Positions 1 to 7,987 are shown, counted from the stretch's first letter. The stretch: 64,000 nucleotides of DNA from Streptomyces sp. NBC_00568 (GCF_026341855.1 NZ_JAPENW010000001.1:7307001-7371000); one strand, 5' to 3'. Notes: a model not told the origin generated them from the letters alone. Translations and numbers: made by a program.

Positions 1-2
1 CG

Positions 3-698
3 GCTGATGGCCAGGCTCCGAGGTTCGGTGCGTACGTGGACTCCGCTGCCGACTCCGCGGCGGCCGCTGTGCACAGCCTGCTGGGGGCCGCAGCCGCCGT
101 GCTCTTCGGTACCACAGGGCAGATCAGCGGTCACTACGCTGCCCTCGTCGTGGGTCTGTCCGCCCCCATGCTCCTCACACAGCTCAGTCACGTTCAGGCG
201 GTGAGTGACATCGTCACCGGCAACGGCGAGCACACCGTCGTGGCACCTGGAGCAGAGGCCGGTGCGGGGACAGCTGCTGATGGAGCGCAGCCGGTCGTGG
301 GCGGCGCGGCGAGCTCGTCAGCACCCGGCCAGCCGCGGGCTTCCACGGCACCGACGGCAGTTCAGGCCCCGTCTGCTCCATCGGGTACCGACCAAGGGGC
401 GGCGGACCATCACACGGCCCAACCTGCGTTTCCTGCCTCTGCGGCGGCATCCTCGGTGCAGCCCCAGGGGAGCCGAGGGCGCCAGGAGGCCGCACATCTC
501 ACGGATGACGTGGACCCCCAGCCTCCCGCTCGCCGCGAGCGGCGCGCTGACCGGCAGGAGGGGACCGGCGACGGTCTGCCGCACGTCGCCCCTCACAGCG
601 CGGACCGCCGCCTTGGGGACGTGGAAGAGGGCTCCGGTAGTCCTGTCACGCCACGCTTGCAGCACCGGCCGGTGCCGGGCGAGGAGGGGCTGCTGTGA
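3..698 (+). CDS. Partial membrane-anchored protein, 5' end outside window
   Basis: The reading frame is open from the first bases of the window and stops at 696-698, so the start may lie upstream; an internal GTG at 36 is possible. The visible N-terminal part (codons about 10-65) is Ala/Leu/Val rich and could form one or two membrane segments. The rest is a low-complexity Ala/Pro/Gln/Arg-rich tail with no recognisable domain. Third codon positions are GC-rich in this frame. The stop overlaps the GTG start of the next gene (GTGA), which supports co-translation of the two. I do not recognise a family, and another frame in the 205-759 stretch cannot be fully excluded. Confidence 0.5.
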   Translation, partial: ADGQAPRFGAYVDSAADSAAAAVHSLLGAAAAVLFGTTGQISGHYAALVVGLSAPMLLTQLSHVQAVSDIVTGNGEHTVVAPGAEAGAGTAADGAQPVVGGAASSSAPGQPRASTAPTAVQAPSAPSGTDQGAADHHTAQPAFPASAAASSVQPQGSRGRQEAAHLTDDVDPQPPARRERRADRQEGTGDGLPHVAPHSADRRLGDVEEGSGSPVTPRLQHRPVPGEEGLL

Positions 699-1732
699 CT
701 ACCGTTCCGCAGCACCTGCTGAGCGAGGACCGTCCGGAGTACGAGCGGATCCTCGATGAGGCGCTGCTCTCCGCACCCGCCCGTCCGGAACTGGCCTCTA
801 TGGGACAGCGGCTGAGCCCTGAGCAACTGCGCACCATGGCCCTCAACGCGAGCGGTCTCATCACGGCGGCCGCAGCTCCCGAGTACGAGCACTATGTGAA
901 GATCCGTGAGGAATGGCGCGGGCCGGCAGCTCCGCCACTGCCGGCCGCGCCTCCGCCCGAAAGTCCCCCGGCAGGCCGCGGCCGACTCCCCACGGCCAGT
1001 CTGGGCCGCAGGATCCGCGCGTCCGTTCTCAGCGGCGGCCCTGGCCACGGTCGCCAGACCGGCACAGTCACCCGGCAGAGCTGGGCCGGCATGTCCTTCG
1101 GGCGGCGTGTGCTGGCATCCGTTCTCGGCCTGCGGGTGCGACCGTCCCTTCCCCCGCCACTGCGGGGATCATCAAACGCCGCTCACTCAGGTAGCCCGGC
1201 GCAGCCGCCCTCTCCCGCCGCGGACAAAAGCACGGCCCGACTCGCTGCGACGCTGGGCGAGGTCGCCGAGAGCGCCGGCGCCGGTCTCATCGCCGTCGTC
1301 GCAGTCCTGGCACCCGTCCTCGCCGGGACCGCTGCACTGATCTTCCTGGTGATCGGATACCTCCTGAGCTTCCTCGACCCCGAACCGGCCTACGCTCAGG
1401 ACGCACTGGGAACAGGGTGGGTGCTGGGCGCTGTGACAGCAGTGTCGGTTCTGGCCTCGGCCATCGGTCTGCTGGTGACGGCAATGCGCAACGGCGGCCT
1501 CGAGCAGACGGCGCCGCTCAGCCTGTCGGAGGAGGTCGCCCGTGCCAAGGAGGTCTGGCAAAAGGCTCTGCTGGAACGCGGCATTCTGCCCTTCTTGCGT
1601 GAAGCGCTCGCAGAACCTGTCGTCGCGTCCGTCGGGTCACGCTCCGACCCGCACGCACGGTCGCTGCTGAGCGCCGATCATCCCTGGTTCACCAACCCCG
1701 ACTTCGGCGGACCGGAACACCAACCCGGATGA
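695..1732 (+). CDS. Two-pass membrane protein of unknown function
   Basis: 345 residues from a GTG that overlaps the preceding stop by four bases. Residues 1-70 are soluble and acidic. Residues 75-180 are a Pro/Ala/Arg-rich linker. Two hydrophobic segments lie at about 195-222 and 239-262. The C-terminal tail (about 275-345) is an amphipathic helical region ending in a short Asn-Pro-Asp-Phe-Gly-Gly-Pro motif; to my memory similar tails occur in other streptomycete membrane proteins of unknown function. No enzymatic motif is visible. It probably works with the overlapping upstream membrane protein; the role is unknown. Confidence 0.65.
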   Translation: MTTVPQHLLSEDRPEYERILDEALLSAPARPELASMGQRLSPEQLRTMALNASGLITAAAAPEYEHYVKIREEWRGPAAPPLPAAPPPESPPAGRGRLPTASLGRRIRASVLSGGPGHGRQTGTVTRQSWAGMSFGRRVLASVLGLRVRPSLPPPLRGSSNAAHSGSPAQPPSPAADKSTARLAATLGEVAESAGAGLIAVVAVLAPVLAGTAALIFLVIGYLLSFLDPEPAYAQDALGTGWVLGAVTAVSVLASAIGLLVTAMRNGGLEQTAPLSLSEEVARAKEVWQKALLERGILPFLREALAEPVVASVGSRSDPHARSLLSADHPWFTNPDFGGPEHQPG

Positions 1733-2055
1733 ACCCCCCCGTCGTCCCCCAGCATCGCCACGTCCAAGTCCGGCTCTTCGTGTCCGGCGACGGCCACTCC
1801 ATGCCGACGACGAGTCGACGCCCTGTTCCAGGAGCAGTGTCGTGCGCGGTGCCGTAGGCCGTGGAAGCGGATCCGGCGGGGGCCGGCGCGGTGGAGCAGG
1901 GTGGCGAAGCGGGCTTGGTGAACGGTCGCCGCCGTGTCGGATCAAGATCGAGTGGTTCCGGTCTGTCTGTAATATCACTGATGCTCGGTCGAGCGCTGCT
2001 GACCACAGTGCACGCCGGAACGGCGAATTGCCGGTACTGCAAGGGGGAACGGGGA
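1733..2055 (+). other. Non-coding stretch upstream of the cold-shock-domain gene
   Basis: I see no credible gene in these 323 bases. Open frames exist on both strands but are Arg/Gly/Pro rich without domains. An AT-richer patch at about 1966-1982 (TAATAT within it) could be a -10 region for the downstream gene, but no matching -35 is evident at normal spacing. Confidence 0.4.
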
Positions 2056-2367
2056 ATGCCTGACGTCACGTCGGCAGAGGTGTTCAGCGGGCGCGTGCTG
2101 GAGTGGCACAGCGAAGAGGGCTGGGGAGTTATCGCTTCCGATGCCCTCCCTGACGAGGTGTGGGTACATTTCTCGGCCATCCAAGCCGATGGCTACCGTG
2201 AGCTGATCGTTGGTCAGTCCGTCACTTTCTCGGCTGAGCAGGCAGAACAGGACGAGTACCGATGGCGTGCCGTGTCCGTCTGGCCTGAAGCCGGGGCACG
2301 GCGCTCGTCGAACGGGGACGAGGGGCCGGGCTGTTCATCCGGCCTGGACATCACGTCCGATTCCTGA
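2056..2367 (+). CDS. Cold-shock-domain protein
   Basis: 103 residues from ATG 2056, chosen because a purine-rich Shine-Dalgarno stretch (AAGGGGGAACGGGG) sits just upstream; the frame stays open back to 1861 but that part is low-complexity. Residues about 9-75 match a cold-shock (CSD/OB-fold) domain: the start Gly-Arg-Val-Leu-Glu-Trp, the RNP1-like Gly-Trp-Gly-Val-Ile-Ala, and the RNP2-like Val-Trp-Val-His-Phe-Ser-Ala-Ile, where canonical proteins have K-G-F-G-F-I and V-F-V-H-F. It is therefore a divergent member that probably binds single-stranded nucleic acid. A Ser/Gly/Asp-rich tail of about 28 residues extends beyond the domain. It is convergent with the pentapeptide-repeat gene. Confidence 0.75.
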   Translation: MPDVTSAEVFSGRVLEWHSEEGWGVIASDALPDEVWVHFSAIQADGYRELIVGQSVTFSAEQAEQDEYRWRAVSVWPEAGARRSSNGDEGPGCSSGLDITSDS

Positions 2368-2396
2368 CGCGGTCGGTCACCGACTGAATTTCTCCA

Positions 2397-3536
2397 TCAC
2401 TGCGAGCCGCCACGGCGCTGAGGCGGCAATCCGCGTGCGCCCTCAAGGATCGCGCCCGACAGCTTTGCCCCGGTCAAGTCTGCGTTGCTCAGGTCTGCGT
2501 TGCTCAGGTCTGCATTGGTCAGGTCTGCGCCGCGCAGGTCGGCGCCGGTCAGGTCCGCATCAGTCAAGTCCGCGTCGATCAGAATGACGCCGCGCAGGTC
2601 CGCGGTGCTCAGGTTCGCGCCGATCAGGGACGCGCGGGTCAGGTTGGCGCTCGAGTCGGCCTCACTGGTTTCGTTGGTTTCCTCGGCCCTGCTCAGGTGC
2701 GCGTTGTGAAGGTTCGCTCCGCCGAGGTCCGCGCCGGTCATGTCGGCCGCGCCCAAGCGCGCGTTGGTCAAATTGGCGCTCCCGAGGAATGCGTGCCGCA
2801 GGTCCGCATTCGGCAGCTTCACGCCGGACATGTTCGCGTTGTCGAGGGACGCGCCTGAGAGGTCGAAATTCTCGAGGCCTGCGTCTCGGAGATCCGCGCC
2901 GGTGAAGAACGCGAAGCGGAAGTTGCTGCGTCTGGGCATGCCGCCTTCTGTGAGCCCCACTTCGCGCTCCAGACCGCGCAGATCGACACTGCTCAGATCC
3001 GCTCGGTACAGCGGCTTCCCGTCCTGGGTCACCTCCCGGTCGGCGGACCGGTTGCCCAGCACGGAAACTACGGCTGCTACGTCGGTAGGGGGTCTGTACT
3101 CCTCTGCCGGCTTGAAGCCACTGACCGGAACGGGAGCGTGCTGGCGTACGAACGCGGACAACACCGAGACCACAGTTCGCTGGTCTCGAGACGAGTCCTG
3201 CATGATGCGTTGCAGGGCGTAGATACCCCCTAGGCGCACATCCAACGATGCCTTTCCCAGGTTGGTGATCGCGGCGTTGAACCGGGTGGTGATCTGCCCC
3301 TGCTCGGAGATCTGTAGATCTTTGTTGGTCTGCCCGACCGACATCCACGTGAACAGCAGGGCGACGAGCGCAGCCAGTCCCGGCAGCGTGGACGCCGCGA
3401 GGGCCACCCACGTCAGTCGGCTGACACCACTGTCGCGGCCCGGCCCGATGGAACGGCTCCGTTGCCGTCGATGATCCCTGGCGGCCCGTCGACGTGCGAT
3501 CCGGCGTAGTTGTGCGGCGGCAGACGACTCGGTCAT
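2397..3536 (-). CDS. Membrane-anchored pentapeptide-repeat protein
   Basis: 379 residues. A basic N-terminus (about 1-38) precedes one hydrophobic segment (about 43-66). A soluble helical linker follows, with an Ala-Leu-Gln-Arg-Ile motif typical of the segment that precedes pentapeptide repeats in actinomycete membrane proteins. From about residue 185 to the C-terminus runs a pentapeptide-repeat array, A(D/N)LXX, broken by a short acidic Ser/Glu insert near 290-305; the last part is the cleanest (ADLTDADLTGADLRGADL). Such arrays form a right-handed beta helix that acts as a binding surface. The N-terminal basic part should be cytoplasmic; the side holding the repeats is not certain. No Shine-Dalgarno is obvious at the start. 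Confidence 0.85.
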   Translation of the reverse strand: MTESSAAAQLRRIARRRAARDHRRQRSRSIGPGRDSGVSRLTWVALAASTLPGLAALVALLFTWMSVGQTNKDLQISEQGQITTRFNAAITNLGKASLDVRLGGIYALQRIMQDSSRDQRTVVSVLSAFVRQHAPVPVSGFKPAEEYRPPTDVAAVVSVLGNRSADREVTQDGKPLYRADLSSVDLRGLEREVGLTEGGMPRRSNFRFAFFTGADLRDAGLENFDLSGASLDNANMSGVKLPNADLRHAFLGSANLTNARLGAADMTGADLGGANLHNAHLSRAEETNETSEADSSANLTRASLIGANLSTADLRGVILIDADLTDADLTGADLRGADLTNADLSNADLSNADLTGAKLSGAILEGARGLPPQRRGGSQ

Positions 3537-3888
3537 CCACTCATGACATAGCAGGAAACAGTGCCCACTTCTCCGCCACGCTGTCGTAGCATCCGATCAG
3601 GACTGTCCGGAGGTGGTCGTAGGGGCCACGGACCGGTTGTGCACAACGCTGCCGACTGCGCTGCCCAAGCCCGTTCCAGCCGTGCGCAGTGCTGCACGCC
3701 GACTGTGCAGGCCCTCCGAACTCCTTGCGCAGACGCAGGCATGGCCAGCCGGACGGGTCGGCGTGACCCTGCACTGATGCCCGGCACCCTTTACGCCCAG
3801 GGGTGCAGTGTTCGGCGGTCAGCGTGGCGAGCGTCTGAACTGGGGCTCTGCGTCGTCGTGTTGGCGGCACTGACAGTCGCAGTTTCTC

Positions 3889-3918
3889 TAGACAGGCCAT
3901 ATATAGGCTATGTAGACT
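3889..3918 (+). promoter_or_regulatory. Probable leaderless promoter of the PadR operon
   Basis: TAGACA (3889-3894, five of six matches to TTGACA) is separated by 18 bases from TAGACT (3913-3918), and the ATG at 3925 is only six bases beyond the -10. That spacing is characteristic of leaderless transcripts in Streptomyces. The spacer contains an AT-rich, partly self-complementary stretch (CATATATAGG), a plausible binding site for the PadR protein itself. The remaining part of the gap from 3537 to 3888 shows no convincing gene. Confidence 0.6.
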
Positions 3919-3924
3919 ACGGGT

Positions 3925-4272
3925 ATGGCGACGTTGCGGATGACCCTGCAGACCCAACTGGTACTGCGGGCTTTGCTGGAGGATCCCGCGAGACAGCGGT
4001 ACGGCCTGGAGCTGTGCGAGTTGGCGGGACTGCCGTCGGGGACGATCTATCCGATCCTGGCCCGGCTGGAACAGGCCGGCTGGGTGGACAGCACCTGGGA
4101 GGATCCGGCTGTGCACGAGGAGGCAGGCCGGCCGCGGCGGCGCTTCTACCGGATCACACACGACGGCGCCGAGCAAGCCCGTGAGACCCTGGCACGCGCC
4201 TACCAGTCCCGCAAGCAACCGCTGCCGGGATGGGCGGCGGCCCGTCCGGCCACGGATGGGGGAGCTTCATGA
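3925..4272 (+). CDS. PadR-family transcriptional regulator
   Basis: 115 residues with a PadR winged-helix fold: helix 1 with Thr-Gln-Leu-Val-Leu-Arg-Ala-Leu, Gly-Leu-Glu-Leu, the recognition region Leu-Pro-Ser-Gly-Thr-Ile-Tyr-Pro-Ile-Leu-Ala-Arg-Leu-Glu, and the wing with Arg-Pro-Arg-Arg-Arg-Phe-Tyr-Arg-Ile-Thr. It lacks the long C-terminal dimerisation helices of larger PadR proteins, so it is of the short class. The start follows a good promoter by six bases. The stop overlaps the next ATG (ATGA at 4269-4272), so it heads a three-gene operon with an HD-domain protein and a small membrane protein and probably autoregulates it. Confidence 0.88.
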   Translation: MATLRMTLQTQLVLRALLEDPARQRYGLELCELAGLPSGTIYPILARLEQAGWVDSTWEDPAVHEEAGRPRRRFYRITHDGAEQARETLARAYQSRKQPLPGWAAARPATDGGAS

Positions 4273-5087
4273 ACGGTGCGCGGTTACGGACTTGGCGCAG
4301 CAGGCGTGGGGATCAGTGCCCGTCCTATGACGAACTGCTTTCGAGCGTCCGCGTCCACCATCCTGCCGTAGATGCAGTACTGCTTCAGGGGGCCTATGCG
4401 GAGGCTGCTAGGTGGCACCAGGGTCATCTCCGCCGCAGTGGAGCCCCGGTGCTCGCGCACTGTGTGACCGTCGCTGCCATCGTGGCGGAGTGCGGCATGC
4501 CGCCCGACGTGGTCTGCGCGGCCCTGCTGCACGACCTTGAGGACACGGACTGCCCGCCCGAACGCGTTGCCGAGCTGTTCGGCCCGTACATCGCTGACCT
4601 CCTGCGGGCGATTCCGACCGCTCCGCTCGACATGCCTTCGGCCGCCGCCTTGGGAATTCCTGGCGATGCGCCATCGTTCGAGGCGGCCGTGCTGGCCATC
4701 CGACTCGCGGACCGGCTGCACAACATGCGCACCATCGCGTTCCTGTCCCAGGCCGCCCGCTATCGCAGGGCCTGCGAAACCGTCGACGTCTTCGCCCCGC
4801 TGGCGCACGCAGCGGGCCTGCACCACGTCAGCCGTGAACTGCACCATCTGGCCTCCGCCGTTCTCCGTAGCCCGGTTGCTTCCTACGCTGTCACCGGACG
4901 GACACTGGCCCTCCTTGCGCTGCTGCTGCCTTCCCGTCAGCGCTCCCGGTGGCAAGAAGAATGGACCGCCGAACTGGTTGCCCACCGCACTCGACGGACT
5001 CGCGCCCGCTACACCCTCCGCGTGCTGTGGCACACGCCACGCCTCTCGCTGGCGCTGCGGCGCCCCGTGGAGAGGGAGCAGTCATAG
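4269..5087 (+). CDS. SpoT/RelA-type HD-domain hydrolase-like protein
   Basis: 272 residues from the ATG that overlaps the padR-like stop. Residues about 40-185 match the HD hydrolase domain of the RelA/SpoT and small-alarmone-hydrolase group: an early His (Ala-His-Cys-Val-Thr-Val-Ala), the His-Asp pair in Leu-Leu-His-Asp-Leu-Glu-Asp-Thr, and the later Asp in Arg-Leu-Ala-Asp-Arg-Leu-His-Asn-Met-Arg-Thr. These are the metal-binding residues, so hydrolysis of (p)ppGpp or a related nucleotide is plausible. No synthetase, TGS or ACT domain follows. Instead the last 70 residues hold a Leu-rich helix and a basic Trp-Gln-Glu-Glu-Trp segment also seen in streptomycete membrane-associated proteins. Substrate is inferred, not shown. 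Confidence 0.72.
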   Translation: MNGARLRTWRSRRGDQCPSYDELLSSVRVHHPAVDAVLLQGAYAEAARWHQGHLRRSGAPVLAHCVTVAAIVAECGMPPDVVCAALLHDLEDTDCPPERVAELFGPYIADLLRAIPTAPLDMPSAAALGIPGDAPSFEAAVLAIRLADRLHNMRTIAFLSQAARYRRACETVDVFAPLAHAAGLHHVSRELHHLASAVLRSPVASYAVTGRTLALLALLLPSRQRSRWQEEWTAELVAHRTRRTRARYTLRVLWHTPRLSLALRRPVEREQS

Positions 5088-5362
5088 AGAACGTTCTAGC
5101 CCGTGCTGGAAGCGTGCTCGGCGCCACGGCAGCCGCTTGCGCGATGGCCTTCGTCGGCGGTGGTCTGCCGGCATGGATGACCGTGGCACTGTGCGCCGGG
5201 CTTCTCGCCCTGGCCGCGGCAGTGCTGTTCTGGCCCAGTGAAACCCCCGCCCGACGTTTGACGCATCTGATCCAGGCTTGGAGGGGTGCCACCGAGGCCG
5301 GGCTGCCTCAGCCGGACCAGTCATCGAGGTCCGTGATTTCACCGGAGGGGGAAAGTCTGTGA
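5084..5362 (+). CDS. Small two-pass membrane protein, start codon uncertain
   Basis: The frame codes for about 92 residues with two hydrophobic segments (about residues 8-28 and 32-52) and a hydrophilic tail containing Leu-Ile-Gln-Ala-Trp-Arg-Gly. The most attractive start by position is ATA at 5084, which would overlap the upstream stop as ATAG and lies behind a GGAGAGGGAG ribosome site; ordinary starts (GTG, ATG) only occur well inside the first membrane segment or far upstream inside the HD gene. Its position suggests it is the membrane partner of the HD protein. The function is unknown. Confidence 0.5.
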   Translation: MENVLARAGSVLGATAAACAMAFVGGGLPAWMTVALCAGLLALAAAVLFWPSETPARRLTHLIQAWRGATEAGLPQPDQSSRSVISPEGESL

Positions 5363-5499
5363 CACGCGGTCCCTTCAGCAGACGTCGAACGCCAGTTGCC
5401 CTGAGGCCTCCGGCTTGCCGTACCCGTAAGAGCCCGGTCCAGGCTGCGCTCGGTGAGGACCCGCACCTGCCTGAGCCGAGGTTGGTTCCCTGCTCAACG

Positions 5500-5850
5500 C
5501 CCGGGCTATCGGCGCCTACCAGTAGTCGGCCAGGCCGGCGTACCGCGGGCGTGGACCACGTGCGGCCGCACCGGTACTGCCGGTCCTGCACGACCTCGAT
5601 GCCATGGCGTTCGGACACGGTGATCAGTCGACGGACACGCTGCTGCGTGCGGCCGATGCCGACCATGCGCGGCCCATCGGTCGGCCTGTGTCCGGCGCGC
5701 GGGCTGCTCGGTCTCGTCCGCGGGTTCGAGGCCGAGGACGCTGCCGGGCATCCACTGCTGCGCCGGTGTCAGCTTGTACCAGTCGATTCTCTGCGCCGTC
5801 GTCCACGCGCCGAGGTCTCGCCCTGCACCGGATCCTGCGTCGTACGGTGG
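5500..5850 (-). pseudogene. Decayed helicase-associated-domain protein
   Basis: Reading the minus strand from about 5850, one frame gives Leu-Gly-Ala-Trp-Thr-Thr-Ala-Gln-Arg, then Leu-Thr-Pro-Ala-Gln-Gln-Trp, then Arg-Arg-Thr-Gln-Ala-Asp-Arg-Trp-Ala-Ala-His. This is the repeat pattern of helicase-associated (HA) domains found at the C-terminus of actinomycete DEAD-box helicases. After that point the similarity jumps to a second frame (Glu-Val-Val-Gln-Asp-Arg-Gln-Tyr-Arg-Cys-Gly) and then fades. No start, no helicase core and at least one frameshift, so this is a fragment. The rest of the 5363-5892 gap holds no gene that I can support. Confidence 0.5.
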
Positions 5851-5892
5851 TCTTCGGTGCTTGCTGTGATGCCGTACGGTGGGGGATACCGA

Positions 5893-5966
5893 CGCGGGGT
5901 GGAGCAGCTCGGTAGCTCGCTGGGCTCATAACCCAGAGGTCGCAGGTTCAAATCCTGTCCCCGCTA
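5893..5966 (+). tRNA. Initiator tRNA-fMet (CAT anticodon)
   Basis: A complete cloverleaf can be folded. The acceptor arms CGCGGGG and CCCCGCT leave a C-T mismatch at the 1-72 position, and the anticodon stem carries three consecutive G-C pairs (CTGGG / CCCAG) around CTCATAA; both are hallmarks of bacterial initiator tRNAs. The T arm contains GGTTCAAATCC. The discriminator base is A at 5966 and the 3' CCA is not encoded. A perfect hairpin follows seven bases later. tRNA genes are common integration sites, but no repeated copy of this 3' end was noticed elsewhere in the window. Confidence 0.95.
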
Positions 5967-5972
5967 CTGCTG

Positions 5973-6007
5973 GAGAGGGCCCGGATCCACACGATCCGGG
6001 CCCTCTC
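5973..6007 (+). terminator. Hairpin terminator of the tRNA gene
   Basis: A perfect 15-base-pair inverted repeat (5973-5987 with 5993-6007, five-base loop CACAC) starts seven bases after the tRNA. It lacks a long T run, as is usual for terminators in high-GC actinomycetes. Confidence 0.85.
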
Positions 6008-6083
6008 GCCTTCCCGGACGATCGCCCGTCCGGCTCCTGCCCAGGCACTGTCCGGCGGATCATGTGGCCGTGATGGCACCGAG

Positions 6084-6725
6084 TTAGTTCTCGCGGGCCG
6101 GACTGCGCCCGGTTGCGGGGCGTTTCTGCCCCTCGGGCATGGGCAGGACCGCCAGTGCGGTGTCTGCGATGTTCCGCAGCGTCTGCGGGTCCAGGCCGGC
6201 CTTGCCTACCGCCTCGATACCGCGGACCACCGTCAGCAGCAGTGCCGCCAACCGCTCCGGATCCGCAGCGCTGTCGATGTCGCCGTGGCGCTGGGCGGCG
6301 CTGATCTCCGTCCGCAGCAGGGTCAGCAGTGCCGTCATGGTCTCGGCCGACCGTCCGGCGACCGCCGGATCGTGCTGGGCCAGTTCCGCCGCGCCCTTGG
6401 CCAACAGGCATCCGCGGCGCTCGGTGTCTGAGGCGGTGTTCTCCGCCATCAGGTGCACGTATCCCGACAGCCGGGCCAAGGCCTCTGCGTCCGGGCCACC
6501 TGCCAGCCGCCCTTCGGCCACCTCAACGACTGCGGTGCACCAATCCCCGAACACGCGGTGGAACAGCTTGCCCTTGTCGCCGAACGCGCCGTACAGACTG
6601 CCCTTGCCCAGGCCGGTCACCTGGGCGATGTCGTCCATCCGGGTTCCTGCATAGCCGGTCGCCCAGAACTGTTCCCGGGCCCGCTCCAGGACTTGGCGTT
6701 CGTCGAATGCGCGTGGTCTCGGCAT
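6084..6725 (-). CDS. TetR-family transcriptional repressor
   Basis: 213 residues. The N-terminal 50 residues form a TetR helix-turn-helix: Phe-Trp-Ala-Thr-Gly-Tyr-Ala-Gly-Thr, then Ile-Ala-Gln-Val-Thr-Gly-Leu-Gly-Lys-Gly-Ser-Leu-Tyr-Gly-Ala-Phe. The C-terminal ligand domain (about 75-195) contains Arg-Gly-Cys-Leu-Leu, as in the TetR_C group that often senses reactive or xenobiotic compounds. It is transcribed away from an SDR oxidoreductase and shares an 84-base control region containing an inverted repeat, so it most likely represses the SDR gene and itself. Confidence 0.9.
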   Translation of the reverse strand: MPRPRAFDERQVLERAREQFWATGYAGTRMDDIAQVTGLGKGSLYGAFGDKGKLFHRVFGDWCTAVVEVAEGRLAGGPDAEALARLSGYVHLMAENTASDTERRGCLLAKGAAELAQHDPAVAGRSAETMTALLTLLRTEISAAQRHGDIDSAADPERLAALLLTVVRGIEAVGKAGLDPQTLRNIADTALAVLPMPEGQKRPATGRSPAREN

Positions 6726-6744
6726 GATCTCAGCCTAACCATTC

Positions 6745-6782
6745 TTGACTCGATCGTCCATTACTGCCTACGTTATGGACGA
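6745..6782 (+). promoter_or_regulatory. SDR promoter with overlapping TetR operator
   Basis: TTGACT (6745-6750) and TACGTT (6769-6774) are 18 bases apart and form a recognisable sigma-70-type promoter for the SDR gene. A perfect inverted repeat, TCGTCCAT (6754-6761) and ATGGACGA (6775-6782), sits across the spacer and -10 element. Its position would let a bound TetR dimer block transcription. Confidence 0.7.
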
Positions 6783-6809
6783 ACCATTCCACAATTGAAG
6801 GGGTTCGAC

Positions 6810-7547
6810 ATGCCAGGCGTGCTGCAGGAGAAGGTGGCCGTGATCACCGGAGGGACCAGCGGGATCGGGCTGGCCATCGCCCACCGCTTCGTCCGGGAGG
6901 GCGCACGGGTCTTCGTGACCGGCCGGGACATCGACCGCATCGAAGCGGCAGTCAAGGAGATAGGCCCTGCGGCCACCGGCGTACGCTCCGACGTCTCGGT
7001 CCTGGCCGACCTGGACGCGCTCTACGCGCGAGTCCGCGAGGAGGCCGGACGCATCGACGTGCTGGTGGCCAACGCGGGAATCGTCGCGGACGCCGCGCTC
7101 GGCGCCCACACCGAGGCGAACGTCGACCTGACGCTCGCCGTCAACGTCAAGGGCCCACTGTTCACCGTTCAGAAGGCGCTTCCGCTGCTGGCGGAGAACG
7201 CCTCCATCCTGGTCGTCGGCTCGAGCAACAGCGTGCGGCCCCATGAGCAACTCGAGGTCTACAGCGCCTCGAAGGCGGCGGTGAGCAACCTCGTGCACAA
7301 CTGGGCCCGGCAGTCGCGGGAGCGCCGATTCCGGGTCAACGTGCTCAGCCCGGGACCCACACGGACCCCTGGCCTGCTGGGCGCCGCGGGGCCGGACGTC
7401 GACCAGTTCGCCGAGGCCCTCGTGCCACTGGGGCGGCTGGCTGACCCAAAGGAAATCGCCGAGGCCGCCCTCTTCCTGGCTTCGGACGCCTCGTCGTTCG
7501 TCACCGGCGCCGAACTCTTCGCCGACGGCGGCTACACCCGGGCCTGA
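6810..7547 (+). CDS. Short-chain dehydrogenase/reductase (SDR)
   Basis: 245 residues from ATG 6810, with GAAGGGG upstream as ribosome site. It is a classical SDR: the cofactor motif Gly-Gly-Thr-Ser-Gly-Ile-Gly (about 14-20), Asn-Ala-Gly at the end of beta-4, the catalytic Ser in Gly-Ser-Ser-Asn-Ser, Tyr-Ser-Ala-Ser-Lys with the catalytic Tyr and Lys, the Pro-Gly-Pro motif and the C-terminal Phe-Ala-Asp-Gly-Gly. Length and motifs are complete, so it should be an active NAD(P)-dependent oxidoreductase. An Arg in the segment after beta-2 (Thr-Gly-Arg-Asp) favours NADPH. Substrate unknown. Regulation by the divergent TetR protein is likely. Confidence 0.93.
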   Translation: MPGVLQEKVAVITGGTSGIGLAIAHRFVREGARVFVTGRDIDRIEAAVKEIGPAATGVRSDVSVLADLDALYARVREEAGRIDVLVANAGIVADAALGAHTEANVDLTLAVNVKGPLFTVQKALPLLAENASILVVGSSNSVRPHEQLEVYSASKAAVSNLVHNWARQSRERRFRVNVLSPGPTRTPGLLGAAGPDVDQFAEALVPLGRLADPKEIAEAALFLASDASSFVTGAELFADGGYTRA

Positions 7548-7618
7548 ACGACGGCCGGCGGTGCGCATCCGGTTCCCTCGAAGCGAAGGGGCGCACTCCC
7601 GGCCGCGCGCGTGCGTCG

Positions 7619-7800
7619 TACGAGGCCCAGTGCGCCCGCAGCAACGAGATCGTGGCCGCGGCCTCTTTGGATGACGTCGGCCGCCACCCCGACTGCCGCT
7701 CCGGCAACGCCAACCTCCGCTGGACGCTCATCCATCTCGTCGAGGAGACCGGACGGCACGCGGGGCACGCGGACATCGTGTCCTCGGCGGCGTTCGCCGA
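7619..7800 (+). pseudogene. C-terminal fragment of a DinB/DUF664 protein
   Basis: The translated frame reads Ala-Arg-Ser-Asn-Glu-Ile, then Asn-Leu-Arg-Trp-Thr-Leu-Ile-His-Leu-Val-Glu-Glu-Thr-Gly-Arg-His-Ala-Gly-His-Ala-Asp. This is the conserved metal-binding C-terminal part of DUF664/DinB-like proteins, in which the three His residues are typical. The four-helix N-terminal part and a start codon are missing. No stop separates it from the aldo-keto reductase downstream, so the two share one open frame, which has probably come about by decay of the end of the DinB gene. Confidence 0.65.
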
Positions 7801-7987
7801 GATCTTCGCACTCTGCGCATCGATCGACTTGTGCTGGAGTGCGCTCGAACTCGTAGCGTCGCAGACACCACGGTGCACGAAGCCGTATCGCTGTCCGCTT
7901 CTCACGGGATGCCGACGTCGGAATCCGCCGCTTGAATCGACGAGGGGCTTCGTGCGCTCGAACGACAAGGAAAGGCTGGGACACGAC

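Noticed and set aside
2440..2760. Tandem DNA repeats with CAGGTC-like units
   Set aside because: They follow the codon pattern of the pentapeptide-repeat protein on the minus strand and need no other explanation.
5893..5966. The tRNA gene as attachment site of the transfer element
   Set aside because: No second copy of the tRNA 3' end was noticed near the transfer genes, and the element lies tens of kilobases away, so there is no support within this window.
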